A DNA stretch of 59,832 nt from Vibrio sp. D404a (lineage in GTDB: Bacteria; Pseudomonadota; Gammaproteobacteria; Enterobacterales; Vibrionaceae): assembly GCF_030248535.1 (NCBI RefSeq), contig NZ_JAHGAJ010000045.1:1-59832 (forward strand), in the 5' to 3' direction. A model generated the notes under the pieces. It was given only the letters and a program-made list of their open reading frames with translations, was not told the DNA's origin and ran no database searches. This document shows positions 27,589-37,091 of this stretch, one piece after another. Made by a program: the position numbers and the translations under genes. Every line of letters starts with the position of its first letter. Position 1 is the first letter of the stretch.

Positions 27589-29253
27589 ATGTGTTCAGTA
27601 TTTGGCATTCTTGATATAAAAAGTGATGCTTCAGCACTTCGCCCTGTTGCTCTAGAGATGTCTAAAAAGCTCCGCCACCGTGGCCCAGATTGGTCTGGTA
27701 TTTACGCCAGTGACAAAGCCATTCTTGCTCACGAGCGTCTTGCGATTGTTGGCCTAAACAGTGGTGCACAACCGCTATACAGCCAAGACAAAAAGCATAT
27801 CCTAGCGGTAAACGGTGAAATTTATAACCACAAAGAACTTCGTGCTCGTTACCAAGATAAATACGAATTCCAGACAGATTCTGACTGTGAAGTTATCTTG
27901 GCACTGTATCAAGAGCTTGGTGCAGACTTACTCGAAGAGCTAAACGGTATCTTTGCATTCGTTCTTTATGATGAAGAGAAAGACGAATACCTAGTTGGTC
28001 GTGACCACATCGGTATTATCCCTCTATACCAAGGTTACGATGAGCACGGTAACTACTACGTTGCTTCAGAAATGAAGGCACTAGTGCCAGTATGTAAAAC
28101 AGTGAGCGAGTTTCCTCCTGGTTGTTCATACGGTTCGAAAGATACTGAGCCTCAACGCTACTATGTGCGTGATTGGAACGAATATGCAGCGGTACAAGGC
28201 AACTCAACCAGCAAAGAAGAGCTAACAGAAGCATTAGAAGCTGCGGTTAAACGCCAACTGATGACCGACGTTCCTTATGGTGTACTGCTTTCTGGTGGTT
28301 TGGATTCATCAATCACTTCTGCAGTCGCTAAACGCTTTGCGGCAATGCGTATCGAAGACGATGAGCAGTCTGAAGCTTGGTGGCCACAACTGCACTCTTT
28401 CGCTGTTGGCCTTGAAGGTGCACCTGATCTTATCGCTGCTCGTGAAGTTGCTGACAAGATTGGTACGGTTCACCACGAAATGACCTACACAATCCAAGAA
28501 GGTCTGGATGCGATTCGCGATGTTATCTACCACATTGAAACTTACGATGTGACCACCATCCGTGCGTCTACTCCAATGTACCTACTTGCTCGTAAGATCA
28601 AAGCTATGGGTATCAAGATGGTACTTTCTGGTGAGGGTGCGGATGAGATCTTCGGTGGCTACTTGTACTTCCACAAAGCACCAAACGCAAAAGAGTTCCA
28701 TGAAGAGACAGTACGTAAACTTCTAGCTCTGAACATGTTTGACTGTGCTCGAGCAAACAAATCTCTAGCAGCTTGGGGTGTTGAAGGTCGTGTACCTTTC
28801 TTAGATAAAGAATTCATTGATGTTGCAATGCGTCTAAACCCAGAAGATAAGATGTGTGGTAACGGTAAGATGGAAAAACACATCCTACGTGAGTGTTTTG
28901 AACACTACCTACCAGATTCTATCGCTTGGCGTCAGAAAGAGCAGTTCTCAGATGGCGTTGGCTATGACTGGATCGATACGCTGAAAGCGACAGCGGAAGC
29001 TAAAGTAACAGACCAACAGATGGAAACGGCAAAATTCCGCTTCCCATACAACACACCGACAACCAAAGAAGGTTACGCATACCGTGAGATCTTTGAAGAG
29101 TTGTTCCCGCTAGAGTCTGCGGCAGAGTGTGTACCAGGCGGTCCATCTGTGGCATGCTCTTCTGCGAAAGCAATTGAGTGGGATGAGTCATTCAAAAACA
29201 TGGCCGATCCATCAGGTCGTGCGGTACAGAGCGTTCACAACGACTCGTACTAA
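27589..29253 (+). CDS. asnB: Asparagine synthase B (glutamine-hydrolysing)
   Basis: Makes asparagine from aspartate, ATP and glutamine. It has 554 residues, as in E. coli AsnB. The N-terminal class II glutaminase domain starts MCSVFGI (catalytic Cys exposed after Met removal), with the RGPDWSG and VNGEIYNH substrate loops. The synthetase domain has the pyrophosphatase loop LSGGLDSS. AAAAGGAAG precedes the ATG. Confidence 0.98.
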   Translation: MCSVFGILDIKSDASALRPVALEMSKKLRHRGPDWSGIYASDKAILAHERLAIVGLNSGAQPLYSQDKKHILAVNGEIYNHKELRARYQDKYEFQTDSDCEVILALYQELGADLLEELNGIFAFVLYDEEKDEYLVGRDHIGIIPLYQGYDEHGNYYVASEMKALVPVCKTVSEFPPGCSYGSKDTEPQRYYVRDWNEYAAVQGNSTSKEELTEALEAAVKRQLMTDVPYGVLLSGGLDSSITSAVAKRFAAMRIEDDEQSEAWWPQLHSFAVGLEGAPDLIAAREVADKIGTVHHEMTYTIQEGLDAIRDVIYHIETYDVTTIRASTPMYLLARKIKAMGIKMVLSGEGADEIFGGYLYFHKAPNAKEFHEETVRKLLALNMFDCARANKSLAAWGVEGRVPFLDKEFIDVAMRLNPEDKMCGNGKMEKHILRECFEHYLPDSIAWRQKEQFSDGVGYDWIDTLKATAEAKVTDQQMETAKFRFPYNTPTTKEGYAYREIFEELFPLESAAECVPGGPSVACSSAKAIEWDESFKNMADPSGRAVQSVHNDSY

Positions 29254-29293
29254 AACTTCCCCAGCTAGGGACAAAATTTCTAAAAATCAGAAT

Positions 29294-29324
29294 CAAAAAA
29301 GGCGCTTATAGCGCCTTTTTTATT
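29294..29324 (+). terminator. asnB terminator
   Basis: Stem AAAAGGCGC/GCGCCTTTT with a TTATA loop and a T-run. The left A-run could also stop rfaH transcription. Confidence 0.92.
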
Positions 29325-29368
29325 ACCCTAACACTAATTTAAGCCTTGGTTAGTATTAGATGTATGAA

Positions 29369-29887
29369 TTAGATGCGTGCAGCTAATGCCGCGTTCTCGA
29401 TACTAATCGGAACGATTTGACTGATCATCTGAACAAGCATAATTGAGCGTGCTTCACCGTCTTTCTCGTGATAAACCGCTTTAATACCTGCAAACTGACC
29501 GCTACAAATCTCGACCACATCTCCAGCTTGATAGTCCGGGCATAGTTCAGGGCAATCATCAACTGGGTAACCCTGACACTCTCGTTCAATCTGCTTCAGT
29601 TCGTAAATCAAGTCACCTTGAACTTCATGTGGCATCGCGCCAAATTTAATAAAGTCCACAACGCCTCGTGTTGACCTAAGCGTAGTGAAGCTTGGGCCCT
29701 GCTCGTAGTCAAAGCGAACAAAAATGTAAGAAGGAAACAACGGTTCTTTGACTCGTTTCTTCTTTCCTCTTACGACTTTTTCGACTTCAAGTTGAGGGTA
29801 AAAACACTCTACCCCCTGATTTTCCATGTGCTGCTTCGCTCGGAGTTGTTCTCCTCGCTTACAGTAAAGTAGATACCAACGTTTCAT
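29369..29887 (-). CDS. rfaH: Transcription antitermination protein RfaH
   Basis: NusG paralogue that binds RNA polymerase at ops sites and promotes expression of long surface-polysaccharide operons. I start it at 29887 (MKRWYLLYCKRGEQ), giving 172 residues with the family-typical N-terminus; the frame extends four codons to 29899 but lacks a ribosome site there. The NGN domain covers residues 1-100 (LFPSYIFVRFD, LRSTRGVVDFIKFG), and a KOW-type C-terminal domain includes GDVVEICSGQFAGIKAVY. Confidence 0.92.
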   Translation of the reverse strand: MKRWYLLYCKRGEQLRAKQHMENQGVECFYPQLEVEKVVRGKKKRVKEPLFPSYIFVRFDYEQGPSFTTLRSTRGVVDFIKFGAMPHEVQGDLIYELKQIERECQGYPVDDCPELCPDYQAGDVVEICSGQFAGIKAVYHEKDGEARSIMLVQMISQIVPISIENAALAARI

Positions 29888-30325
29888 TTTCCTAGCCATT
29901 TTGTATTTTTTTTACATCTTAACATAGCAAAAATGTGTTTCATCTAGGTGAATGAAACGAATTGCTAATCGCTAAGAAATATTGCGGAGTAGACCCATTA
30001 ATCAACAAAAAATACTTCATCGACCAACTTTTGGAACATCATACAGTAAATTGCACGAAATGATACAGAGCAAAATACATACGCTTACAAATCACAAATT
30101 GTTACTTACAAGCCAAAATTCCATCAATAAAGCCTTGTTCAATAATGAAAAATTAGTTTGCAGCACATAAATGGCGTTGAACATTCTCAATAAAAGCAAA
30201 CTAAATCATAAACTTAACAAAGCATATTTATCATCACCACAAAAACACCCTATTGCAGCTTTTTATCTGGGTATGTATACATGAGTGACTATAAAATCTT
30301 TTAATATCTAAAATTAGTAAAACTT
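29888..30325. promoter_or_regulatory. rfaH/POT divergent spacer
   Basis: About 430 bases of AT-rich DNA between the two divergent genes. A 62-codon frame (29982-30170) lacks a ribosome site and reads as random. I see no specific operator beyond general A/T richness. Confidence 0.5.
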
Positions 30326-31717
30326 ATGGCAAACACACACAACATCTTCGGCCACCCTAGAGGGCTGTTTCTACTTTTTAGTACCGAGTTATGGGAGCGA
30401 TTCTCTTACTACGCGATGCGTGCCATCTTGGTTCTATTTCTTACGGACACAACTATCAATGGCGGTCTAGGTTGGTCAACCAAAGACGCTCTCGACCTTT
30501 ATGGCATTTACACAGGTTTAGTCTACATTACCCCACTTATTGGCGGTTGGGTTGCGGACAACTACCTAGGCCAGCGCAAGTCTATCCTTATTGGTGGTGT
30601 GCTTATGGCACTCGGTCAGTTTACTTTAGCACTACCTACTGGCTTTATGGGATTAGACCAGGTGAGCGCGCTTTATCTCGGCTTGGCTCTGCTTATCAGT
30701 GGTAATGGTATGTTTAAGCCAAACATCTCAACGATGGTTGGTGATCTTTACCAAGAAGGTGACAATCGTCGTGACGGCGCATTTACTATTTTCTACATGG
30801 GCATCAACTTAGGTGCACTTATCGGTGGTCTTATTTCCGGTGCTGCGGTCGATTCTTACGGCTGGAAAGCGGGCTTCTTAGCAGCTGGTATCGGTATGGT
30901 GATTAGCTTGATCATGCAGATGACAATGGCTCAATCTTGGTTAGGCGACATCGGTTCTGTACCTGCCGCAGCGCGAGCTAAAGCGCTAAATAAGTCAGAC
31001 AACAAAGCCCCTCTGACCAAAGAAGAGTTCGACCGACTCAAGGTTATCCTAATCATGGGTCTGTTCGTTATTGTCTTCTGGGCTGGTTTTGAGCAAGCCG
31101 GTGGCCTAATGAATATTTACACTCAACAGTACACTGACCGTATGATTGGTGACTTTGAGGTACCTGCAGCTTGGTTCCAATCCCTTAACCCATTCTTCAT
31201 CATTACCTTAGCGCCTCTTATCGCTGCGTTCTGGGTAAAACTGGGTAAACGAGAGCCAAACTCTCCGGTTAAATTTGCAATGGCACTGTTCTTCTTAGCA
31301 CTTGGCTTTGTTTGTATGATCGGTGCTGTTATGGAGCAAGGTGGCGATCTTAGCGTTAAGACCTCTATGTTATGGCTCGTTGGAGCATTCTTCTTCCATA
31401 CCTTGGGTGAGCTGTGCCTATCTCCAATTGGTCTATCACTTGTGACCAAACTGGCTCCGCTTCGTCTGGCTTCTTTAATGATGGGTGCATGGTTTGGTTT
31501 CAACGCAATCGCGAACTATGTTGCTGGTCTGGTGGGCTCACATGTGGGTGAACTAGGCGCAATGGCTATCTTCAGCGGTATTGCAATTTCTGCAACCGTT
31601 AGTGGTGTCATTCTGCTTCTATGTGCAAATAAACTGGTTTCTTGGATGCATGGTGTTGAGGGTAACCCTGTTGAAGCAGAAAGTGAGGAAGCAACCGCAC
31701 AAACGTCACTGGCGTAA
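30326..31717 (+). CDS. POT-family proton-dependent oligopeptide transporter
   Basis: A 463-residue inner-membrane di/tripeptide:proton symporter of the POT/PTR2 family with about 12-14 helices. Family signatures include FSTELWERFSYYAMRAILVLFL (ExxERFxYY), GGWVADNYLGQRKSI and FKPNISTMVGDLY. The C-terminal GELCLSPIGLSLVTKLAP is also typical. It resembles DtpA/DtpB-type proteins; the exact orthology is not clear. It is monocistronic. Confidence 0.92.
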   Translation: MANTHNIFGHPRGLFLLFSTELWERFSYYAMRAILVLFLTDTTINGGLGWSTKDALDLYGIYTGLVYITPLIGGWVADNYLGQRKSILIGGVLMALGQFTLALPTGFMGLDQVSALYLGLALLISGNGMFKPNISTMVGDLYQEGDNRRDGAFTIFYMGINLGALIGGLISGAAVDSYGWKAGFLAAGIGMVISLIMQMTMAQSWLGDIGSVPAAARAKALNKSDNKAPLTKEEFDRLKVILIMGLFVIVFWAGFEQAGGLMNIYTQQYTDRMIGDFEVPAAWFQSLNPFFIITLAPLIAAFWVKLGKREPNSPVKFAMALFFLALGFVCMIGAVMEQGGDLSVKTSMLWLVGAFFFHTLGELCLSPIGLSLVTKLAPLRLASLMMGAWFGFNAIANYVAGLVGSHVGELGAMAIFSGIAISATVSGVILLLCANKLVSWMHGVEGNPVEAESEEATAQTSLA

Positions 31718-31768
31718 CGTTGCAAACACTTATGTACTAAGTATCTAGAAATACTCGGTATGTTAAAA

Positions 31769-31806
31769 CAAAAAAGGAGTGGCTCGATGAGTCACTCCTT
31801 TTCTTT
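31769..31806. terminator. Bidirectional terminator (POT / hemH)
   Basis: Stem AAAGGAGTG/CACTCCTTT around an inner CTC-GAT-GAG, with A- and T-runs on both flanks serving the convergent genes. Confidence 0.9.
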
Positions 31807-31823
31807 TGCGATCTTCTTGTCAA

Positions 31824-32786
31824 CTAGCGATGCTGTTCGACCAAATCCGCCATCATTTCAATATGCTCATCATTGTCATTCAGGCATTTGATATAGCTAA
31901 AGGCTTCCCCACCCGCTTCGATGAATGTCTCTTTGCATTGGTCAGAGATCTCTTCCAGAGTTTCCAAACAGTCAACCGAGAAAGCTGGCGCCATGATATC
32001 GAGCTTCTTAATACCTTGCTTAGGTAGCTGTTCTAACGTTTCATCTGTGTATGGCTTAAGCCACTCTTCACGACCGAAACGCGATTGATAAGTCATGGTG
32101 ATCTTATCTGATGATAAGCCTAACTCTTCAGCCAAAAGCTGAGTGGTTTGCTCACAGTGTTGAGGATATATATCACCTTGGTCCGCTAGGCGTTTTGGAA
32201 TACCGTGGAACGAACAAACAAGGTGATCGCCTTGTCCATGCTCACGCCAATGTTTACGCACACTCTCGGCCAGCGCTTTAACGTAGCCCGGGTGGCTATA
32301 ATAATCACGAATAAAGCGGTAACCCGGAATCACAGGCAACTGTTTAAATGCCTTGGTTAACCCATCAGAAACCGCTGCTGTCGTTGTACCGGAATATTGT
32401 GGGTAGAGTGGTAAAACGATCACCTCTTCAACGCCCTGAGCCATCAAAGCTTCAATACCTGTTTTCAAGCTTGGATTACCGTAAGTCATGCCCAGTGCCA
32501 CTGGCATTTGAAGTTTATCTTGTAGCTTAGCGACCTGACGTTGGGAATAAACCAACAAAGGCGACCCTTGGTCCATCCATACTGACTGATAGAGCTTGGC
32601 CACTTTAGGTGAACGAATCGGTAATATGACACCGTGAAGGATTGGGCACCAAAGCCAACGAGTCAGGCTCACGACTCGCTTATCATGCAGAAATTCGCTT
32701 AAAAAACGGCGCACAGCTGCAGGTGTTGCTGCATCTGGTGTCCCTAGGTTCACCAATAATACACCCTGCTTTTTTTTATTTTCCAT
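31824..32786 (-). CDS. hemH: Ferrochelatase
   Basis: Inserts Fe(II) into protoporphyrin IX, the last step of heme synthesis. It has 320 residues. GVLLVNLGTPDAA is the standard N-terminus; the catalytic His is in CSFHGIPKRLADQGDIY, and the acidic metal path is near PAFSVDCLETLEEI. It is downstream of adk on the same strand, an order common in enterobacteria, with the adk terminator between. Confidence 0.97.
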   Translation of the reverse strand: MENKKKQGVLLVNLGTPDAATPAAVRRFLSEFLHDKRVVSLTRWLWCPILHGVILPIRSPKVAKLYQSVWMDQGSPLLVYSQRQVAKLQDKLQMPVALGMTYGNPSLKTGIEALMAQGVEEVIVLPLYPQYSGTTTAAVSDGLTKAFKQLPVIPGYRFIRDYYSHPGYVKALAESVRKHWREHGQGDHLVCSFHGIPKRLADQGDIYPQHCEQTTQLLAEELGLSSDKITMTYQSRFGREEWLKPYTDETLEQLPKQGIKKLDIMAPAFSVDCLETLEEISDQCKETFIEAGGEAFSYIKCLNDNDEHIEMMADLVEQHR

Positions 32787-32943
32787 AGATACCTGAGACC
32801 ATTAAAGAAATTTGGAAAGCTTTATACTCAGCCAGTTACTCTTGGGATCACCCTACTAACTCTTTTCAGATCAATCACGACTGCTACGTGCTGACGGCAT
32901 CAATATAGCGTTCAAAAACGCCAATCACGCAAAAAATTGATAT

Positions 32944-32972
32944 AAAAAAAGCGACCTGACCGGTCGCTTCCA
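32944..32972 (-). terminator. adk terminator
   Basis: Stem AAGCGACC/GGTCGCTT with a TGACC loop; the A-run to the left is the minus-strand U-run. Confidence 0.88.
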
Positions 32973-33005
32973 ATATATCAAATTATAAAACTGGCTGTTA
33001 GCCAA

Positions 33006-33650
33006 TTATGCTAGTGCTTTCTCAAGTTCTGCACTAACTTCAGCAACTTGCTTAGTACCATCGAATTTAAGGTACTTAGTGTTACCAGCTTCAGCTTCTT
33101 TACCGTAGTAAGCGATAAGAGGTGCTGTTTGATCGTGGTAAACGCCTAGACGTGCACGAACTGTCTCTTCTTTGTCGTCATCACGTACAACTAGCTCTTC
33201 GCCAGTTACGTCATCTTTACCTTCTTCTTTAGGCGGGTTGTACACAACGTGGTATGTACGGCCTGAAGGAAGGTGAGCACGACGACCCGCCATACGCTCA
33301 ACAATCACATCATCAGCTACGTCGAATTCAACAACGTAATCTACAGCGATACCCATCTCTTTTAGGCCATCAGCTTGTGGGATTGTGCGTGGGAAACCGT
33401 CAAGTAGGAAACCTTTTTCGCAGTCATCTTGAGCGATACGCTCTTTGATTAGACCAAGGATAATTTCATCAGAAACTAGCTGACCAGCGTCGATTACTGA
33501 TTTAGCTTGTTTACCAAGCTCAGTACCCGCTTTGATAGCAGCACGTAGCATGTCACCAGTTGAAATTTGAGGGATACCAAATTTGTTCATGATGAAGTTT
33601 GCTTGAGTGCCTTTACCCGCGCCAGGAGCACCTAGAAGAATGATGCGCAT
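33006..33650 (-). CDS. adk: Adenylate kinase
   Basis: Interconverts ATP + AMP and 2 ADP. The start at 33650 (MRIILLGAPGAGKGTQ) gives 214 residues, identical in length to E. coli, and is preceded by AAGAGGA; the longer frame to 33692 is unlikely. The P-loop GAPGAGKGT, the AMP-site FLLDGFPRT and the LID region (GRRAHLPSGRTYHVVYNPPK, with a Cys-free LID) are all present. Confidence 0.98.
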   Translation of the reverse strand: MRIILLGAPGAGKGTQANFIMNKFGIPQISTGDMLRAAIKAGTELGKQAKSVIDAGQLVSDEIILGLIKERIAQDDCEKGFLLDGFPRTIPQADGLKEMGIAVDYVVEFDVADDVIVERMAGRRAHLPSGRTYHVVYNPPKEEGKDDVTGEELVVRDDDKEETVRARLGVYHDQTAPLIAYYGKEAEAGNTKYLKFDGTKQVAEVSAELEKALA

Positions 33651-34005
33651 GTTTAATCCTCTTATAAAATTATGATTTATACCGAAGCTCACTATTTGAG
33701 TGTGCTAGTAACGAATAGAGTTCGAAAATAGCAACACATAAACACAACGGTAAGTTTCGGTATAACGTTTAAAAATCATACAGGTAGATACCAATTTAAC
33801 GATTGCTACCCGATTAGGTCGAGCATTCTACCACATTAATATTCATTATGGCTGAATTTAAGACTAAAGAATGTAAGGTTGAAGAGCGACGCTACATTCA
33901 TCGTCATTTATCACCTTAATAGCGACAGTTCAGCGACGTTCATTAAAAAAGCCCGCATTTGCGAGCTTTTTAATACAATTAAGGCTTTAGCCCAAAGTCG
34001 AAAGC
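33651..34005 (-). promoter_or_regulatory. adk upstream region with long-range inverted repeat
   Basis: TTATACCGAA (33677-33686) and TTCGGTATAA (33756-33765) form a perfect 10-bp inverted repeat spanning the adk leader or promoter. The rest holds the htpG terminator (33944-33973) and no credible gene; a 23-codon frame at 33848 lacks a ribosome site. Confidence 0.5.
33943..33975 (-). terminator. htpG terminator
   Basis: Stem of AAAAAGC-CGCA against TGCG-GCTTTTT with one mismatch. The A-run on its left supplies the minus-strand U-run. Confidence 0.8.
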
Positions 34006-35910
34006 TTAGCGTTTCGACAACAGTTCATTGATTGCACCCAAGAACTGTGATGGATCTTCCATTGAGCCTTTCTCAGCTAGCATTGCTTGGCCTAGTAGAA
34101 GTTCAACCCAACGGCCAAAAGCTTCTTCATCGGCTTCGTCTGCCATTTGCTTAACCAAAGCGTGCTCAGGGTTAATCTCAAAGATGTATTTAACCTCAGG
34201 TGCAGCTTGGCCAGCTGCTTCAAGTAGCTTAGCCATTTGAGTACCCATTTCGAAATCATCCGTTACCACAACAGCAGGCGTGTTTGCCAGCTTGAACGTG
34301 GTACGTACCTCTTTCACACGCTCACCTAGGTAAGATTGAGTGCGCTCGACAACAGATTTGAACTCTTCTTCTGTCTCTTTTTGCTTCTCTTTCTCTTCTT
34401 CGCCTTCAAACTTGCTTAAGTCTAGGCCCGCCTTGGTGATTGATTGGAATTGTTTACCATCGAAGTCAGTTAGGTAGTTCATTACATACTCATCAATGCG
34501 ATCGTACATTAGAACCACTTCAATGCCTTTTGCTTTAAATTGCTCTAGGTGTGGGCTGTTTTTTGCGGCTGTGTAGTTGTCTGCAGTCAGGTAGTAGATC
34601 TTATCTTGACCTTCTTTCATACGCTCGACGTAAGACGCTAGGCTGATTGTTTGATCAGAAGAATCGACTTCCGTTGATGCAAAGCGCAGCAGACCAGCGA
34701 TCTTCTCTTTGTTCGCCATGTCTTCCGCTGGGCCTTCCTTCATCACAAGACCAAACTCTTTCCAGAACTCTAGGTACTTCTCATTGTCGTTCTTCGCCAT
34801 ACGCTCAAGCATGGTCAATACACGCTTAGTACAAGCACCACGTAGCGATTGAGTCACCTTGTTGTCTTGTAGGATTTCACGAGAAACGTTCAGAGGTAGA
34901 TCATTCGAGTCAATCAAACCACGAACAAAGCGCATGTATGATGGCATAAACTGTTCTGCGTCATCCATGATGAAAACACGCTGAACGTAAAGCTTAAGAC
35001 CGCTCTTGTGGTCACGGTTCATCATATCCCAAGGCGCTTTAGATGGGATGTAAAGCAGGCTTGTGTAGTCGTTCTTACCTTCAACCTTGTTGTGGCTCCA
35101 AGTCAGAGCATCTGCAAAGTCATGAGAAACGTGTTTGTAGAACTCTTGGTATTCTTCTTTAGTGATGTCAGACTTGTTGCGAGTCCATAGTGCTTGAGCT
35201 TTGTTGATTTGCTCCCACTTCTTCTCTTCGGTGTCTTTACCTTCGTCATCTTTGACGGCAGTTAAAATCGAAACTGGAATACCGATGTGGTCAGAGTATT
35301 TGCTGATCACGTCGCGTAGACGCCACTCATTTAGGAACTCTTTACCTTCGTCACGCATGTGAAGAATGATGTCAGTACCACGAGACTCTTTTGAGATTGT
35401 CTCGATAGTGTATTCACCTTCGCCTGCAGAGTGCCATTGAACTGCCTCATCATTAGCAAGGCCAGCGGCACGAGTGCGAACCGTTACTGCATCCGCCACG
35501 ATAAATGCAGAGTAAAAACCAACACCAAACTGACCGATCAGCTGTGAATCTTTGCTTTGGTCTTCTGAAAGCTTAGAGAAAAAGTCTGCTGTGCCTGACT
35601 TCGCGATGGTACCTAAATGTTCAATCACATCATCACGGCTCATACCGATGCCATTGTCTGAAATGGTCAAGGTATTAGCATCGGCGTCAAAAGAGAGCTT
35701 CACACCTAGGTCAGCATCACCTTGGTACAGTTCACCATTTGACAATGCCTGAAAACGCAGCTTGTCTGCAGCGTCAGATGCGTTTGAGATCAGTTCACGA
35801 AGAAAGATCTCTTTATTCGAATATAGTGAATGAATCATCAAGTGAAGCAGCTGCTTAACTTCTGATTGAAAGCCACGAGTCTCTTTATTTTGCGTTGCTG
35901 TTTCGCTCAT
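34006..35910 (-). CDS. htpG: Chaperone HtpG (bacterial Hsp90)
   Basis: ATP-dependent Hsp90 chaperone, 634 residues. The N-terminal GHKL ATPase has ELISNASDAADKLR, the DNGIGM motif and GQFGVGFYSAF. The middle-domain Arg region includes LPLNVSREILQ. It is divergent from toxR and preceded by a sigma32-like promoter. Confidence 0.98.
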   Translation of the reverse strand: MSETATQNKETRGFQSEVKQLLHLMIHSLYSNKEIFLRELISNASDAADKLRFQALSNGELYQGDADLGVKLSFDADANTLTISDNGIGMSRDDVIEHLGTIAKSGTADFFSKLSEDQSKDSQLIGQFGVGFYSAFIVADAVTVRTRAAGLANDEAVQWHSAGEGEYTIETISKESRGTDIILHMRDEGKEFLNEWRLRDVISKYSDHIGIPVSILTAVKDDEGKDTEEKKWEQINKAQALWTRNKSDITKEEYQEFYKHVSHDFADALTWSHNKVEGKNDYTSLLYIPSKAPWDMMNRDHKSGLKLYVQRVFIMDDAEQFMPSYMRFVRGLIDSNDLPLNVSREILQDNKVTQSLRGACTKRVLTMLERMAKNDNEKYLEFWKEFGLVMKEGPAEDMANKEKIAGLLRFASTEVDSSDQTISLASYVERMKEGQDKIYYLTADNYTAAKNSPHLEQFKAKGIEVVLMYDRIDEYVMNYLTDFDGKQFQSITKAGLDLSKFEGEEEKEKQKETEEEFKSVVERTQSYLGERVKEVRTTFKLANTPAVVVTDDFEMGTQMAKLLEAAGQAAPEVKYIFEINPEHALVKQMADEADEEAFGRWVELLLGQAMLAEKGSMEDPSQFLGAINELLSKR

Positions 35911-35988
35911 TTTTACTCCAAAACATCTATACTTAAAACGTCAAAATCGGAAGGATATTCTGACTTGTCCCCCCTTGTATGTTCATTA

Positions 35989-36016
35989 ACATGAGGATGA
36001 CAATTGTAAATTCAAG
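35989..36016 (-). promoter_or_regulatory. sigma32-like heat-shock promoter of htpG
   Basis: Read on the minus strand: CTTGAA (-35), a 14-base spacer, then CCTCATGT (-10), close to the CTTGAA-N13-15-CCCCATNT consensus. It sits about 80 bases upstream of the htpG ATG and points away from toxR. Confidence 0.75.
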
Positions 36017-36184
36017 GTCAAAAATCATAAAAACACTGTTTTTTTGATCTGTTTTTATTATGCTAAGGATCATAAATATAAAAGAACATAAAAGAATCAT
36101 GATTTAGATGGAATTGAAGCTGAATTCCTTCGCAATTTGTCTATTTCGCATCCAAAAAACCATTCAAAAACATAGAAGAGTTCA

Positions 36185-37090
36185 ATGAGCAATATCGGCA
36201 CAAAGTTTATTCTCGCGCAGCGATTTGTATTTGACCCTAATAGCAACTCCCTCGTTGATCAGAACAATGAAGGTGAAATCGTCCGTTTAGGCAGCAATGA
36301 AAGCCGCATTCTCCTTATGCTTTCAGAAAGACCGAACGAAGTGATCACTCGTAACGAACTGCACGAATATGTGTGGCGTGACCAAGGCTTTGAGGTTGAT
36401 GACTCTAGCTTAACTCAAGCTATCTCGACGCTGCGTAAAATGCTTAAGGACTCAACAAAATCACCAGAGTTCGTAAAGACTGTGCCAAAACGCGGTTACC
36501 AATTCATCGCGACGGTAGAGCGCTCTGCACCATTTTCTTCGAGTGACCAATCTGTTACTGCCGAGAAACAAGACGTGGCATCAGAGGCTGTGGTTTCTGC
36601 GCAGCCTCAAATTGAAGAAACTCTCGAGCCAGCAACCGTTGAACCAAGCGTATCACCAACACCAGCAGCGAAGCCTGAAGTAGAGGTCAAAAACACCACT
36701 AGCCAAGTAAGCGCGCCAGCTGAAAACAAATGGTTGCATCGTGCTCTTTGGGTTTTAGCAGCGCTGATGCCTATTTTTGTTATCACCTTCACCAACCCGG
36801 CTGAGTCTGAATTCCGCACGCTTGCAGAAGTCGACGGTGTACAAATTTTATCGCCTATTAATCACCCTGATCTATCTAGCTGGATCCCAGCTATTGAACA
36901 GTGTGTAGCTCATTACAATGCAGAGCATGATGGTCACCTTAAGCCGACACAAGTGATTGCAACTGGCGGTCAGACCAACAACCTAGCTTTAAACTACATT
37001 CACGCACAAGAGTACTCGAGCGAAAACATCACTCTGAGACTGTACGCAAACCAAACTGACCTACGTGAAATTTGTAAGGGTGATCAGTAA
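36185..37090 (+). CDS. toxR: Transmembrane transcriptional regulator ToxR
   Basis: Inner-membrane regulator controlling porins and, in pathogens, virulence genes. It has 301 residues: a cytoplasmic OmpR-like winged helix (about 15-110, with DDSSLTQAISTLRKMLKD and TVPKRGYQFIA), a Pro/Ala/Thr-rich linker, one membrane helix (about 184-203) and a periplasmic domain. C240 and C297 are the likely periplasmic disulfide pair. It is followed by toxS one base after its stop. Confidence 0.97.
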   Translation: MSNIGTKFILAQRFVFDPNSNSLVDQNNEGEIVRLGSNESRILLMLSERPNEVITRNELHEYVWRDQGFEVDDSSLTQAISTLRKMLKDSTKSPEFVKTVPKRGYQFIATVERSAPFSSSDQSVTAEKQDVASEAVVSAQPQIEETLEPATVEPSVSPTPAAKPEVEVKNTTSQVSAPAENKWLHRALWVLAALMPIFVITFTNPAESEFRTLAEVDGVQILSPINHPDLSSWIPAIEQCVAHYNAEHDGHLKPTQVIATGGQTNNLALNYIHAQEYSSENITLRLYANQTDLREICKGDQ

Positions 37091-37091
37091 T

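Noticed and set aside
29982..30170. 62-codon frame between rfaH and the POT gene
   Set aside because: No ribosome site, low-complexity AT-rich composition, no recognisable domain.
33848..33919. 23-codon frame beginning MAEFKTKEC
   Set aside because: No ribosome site before the ATG and no hydrophobic or other feature to support it.
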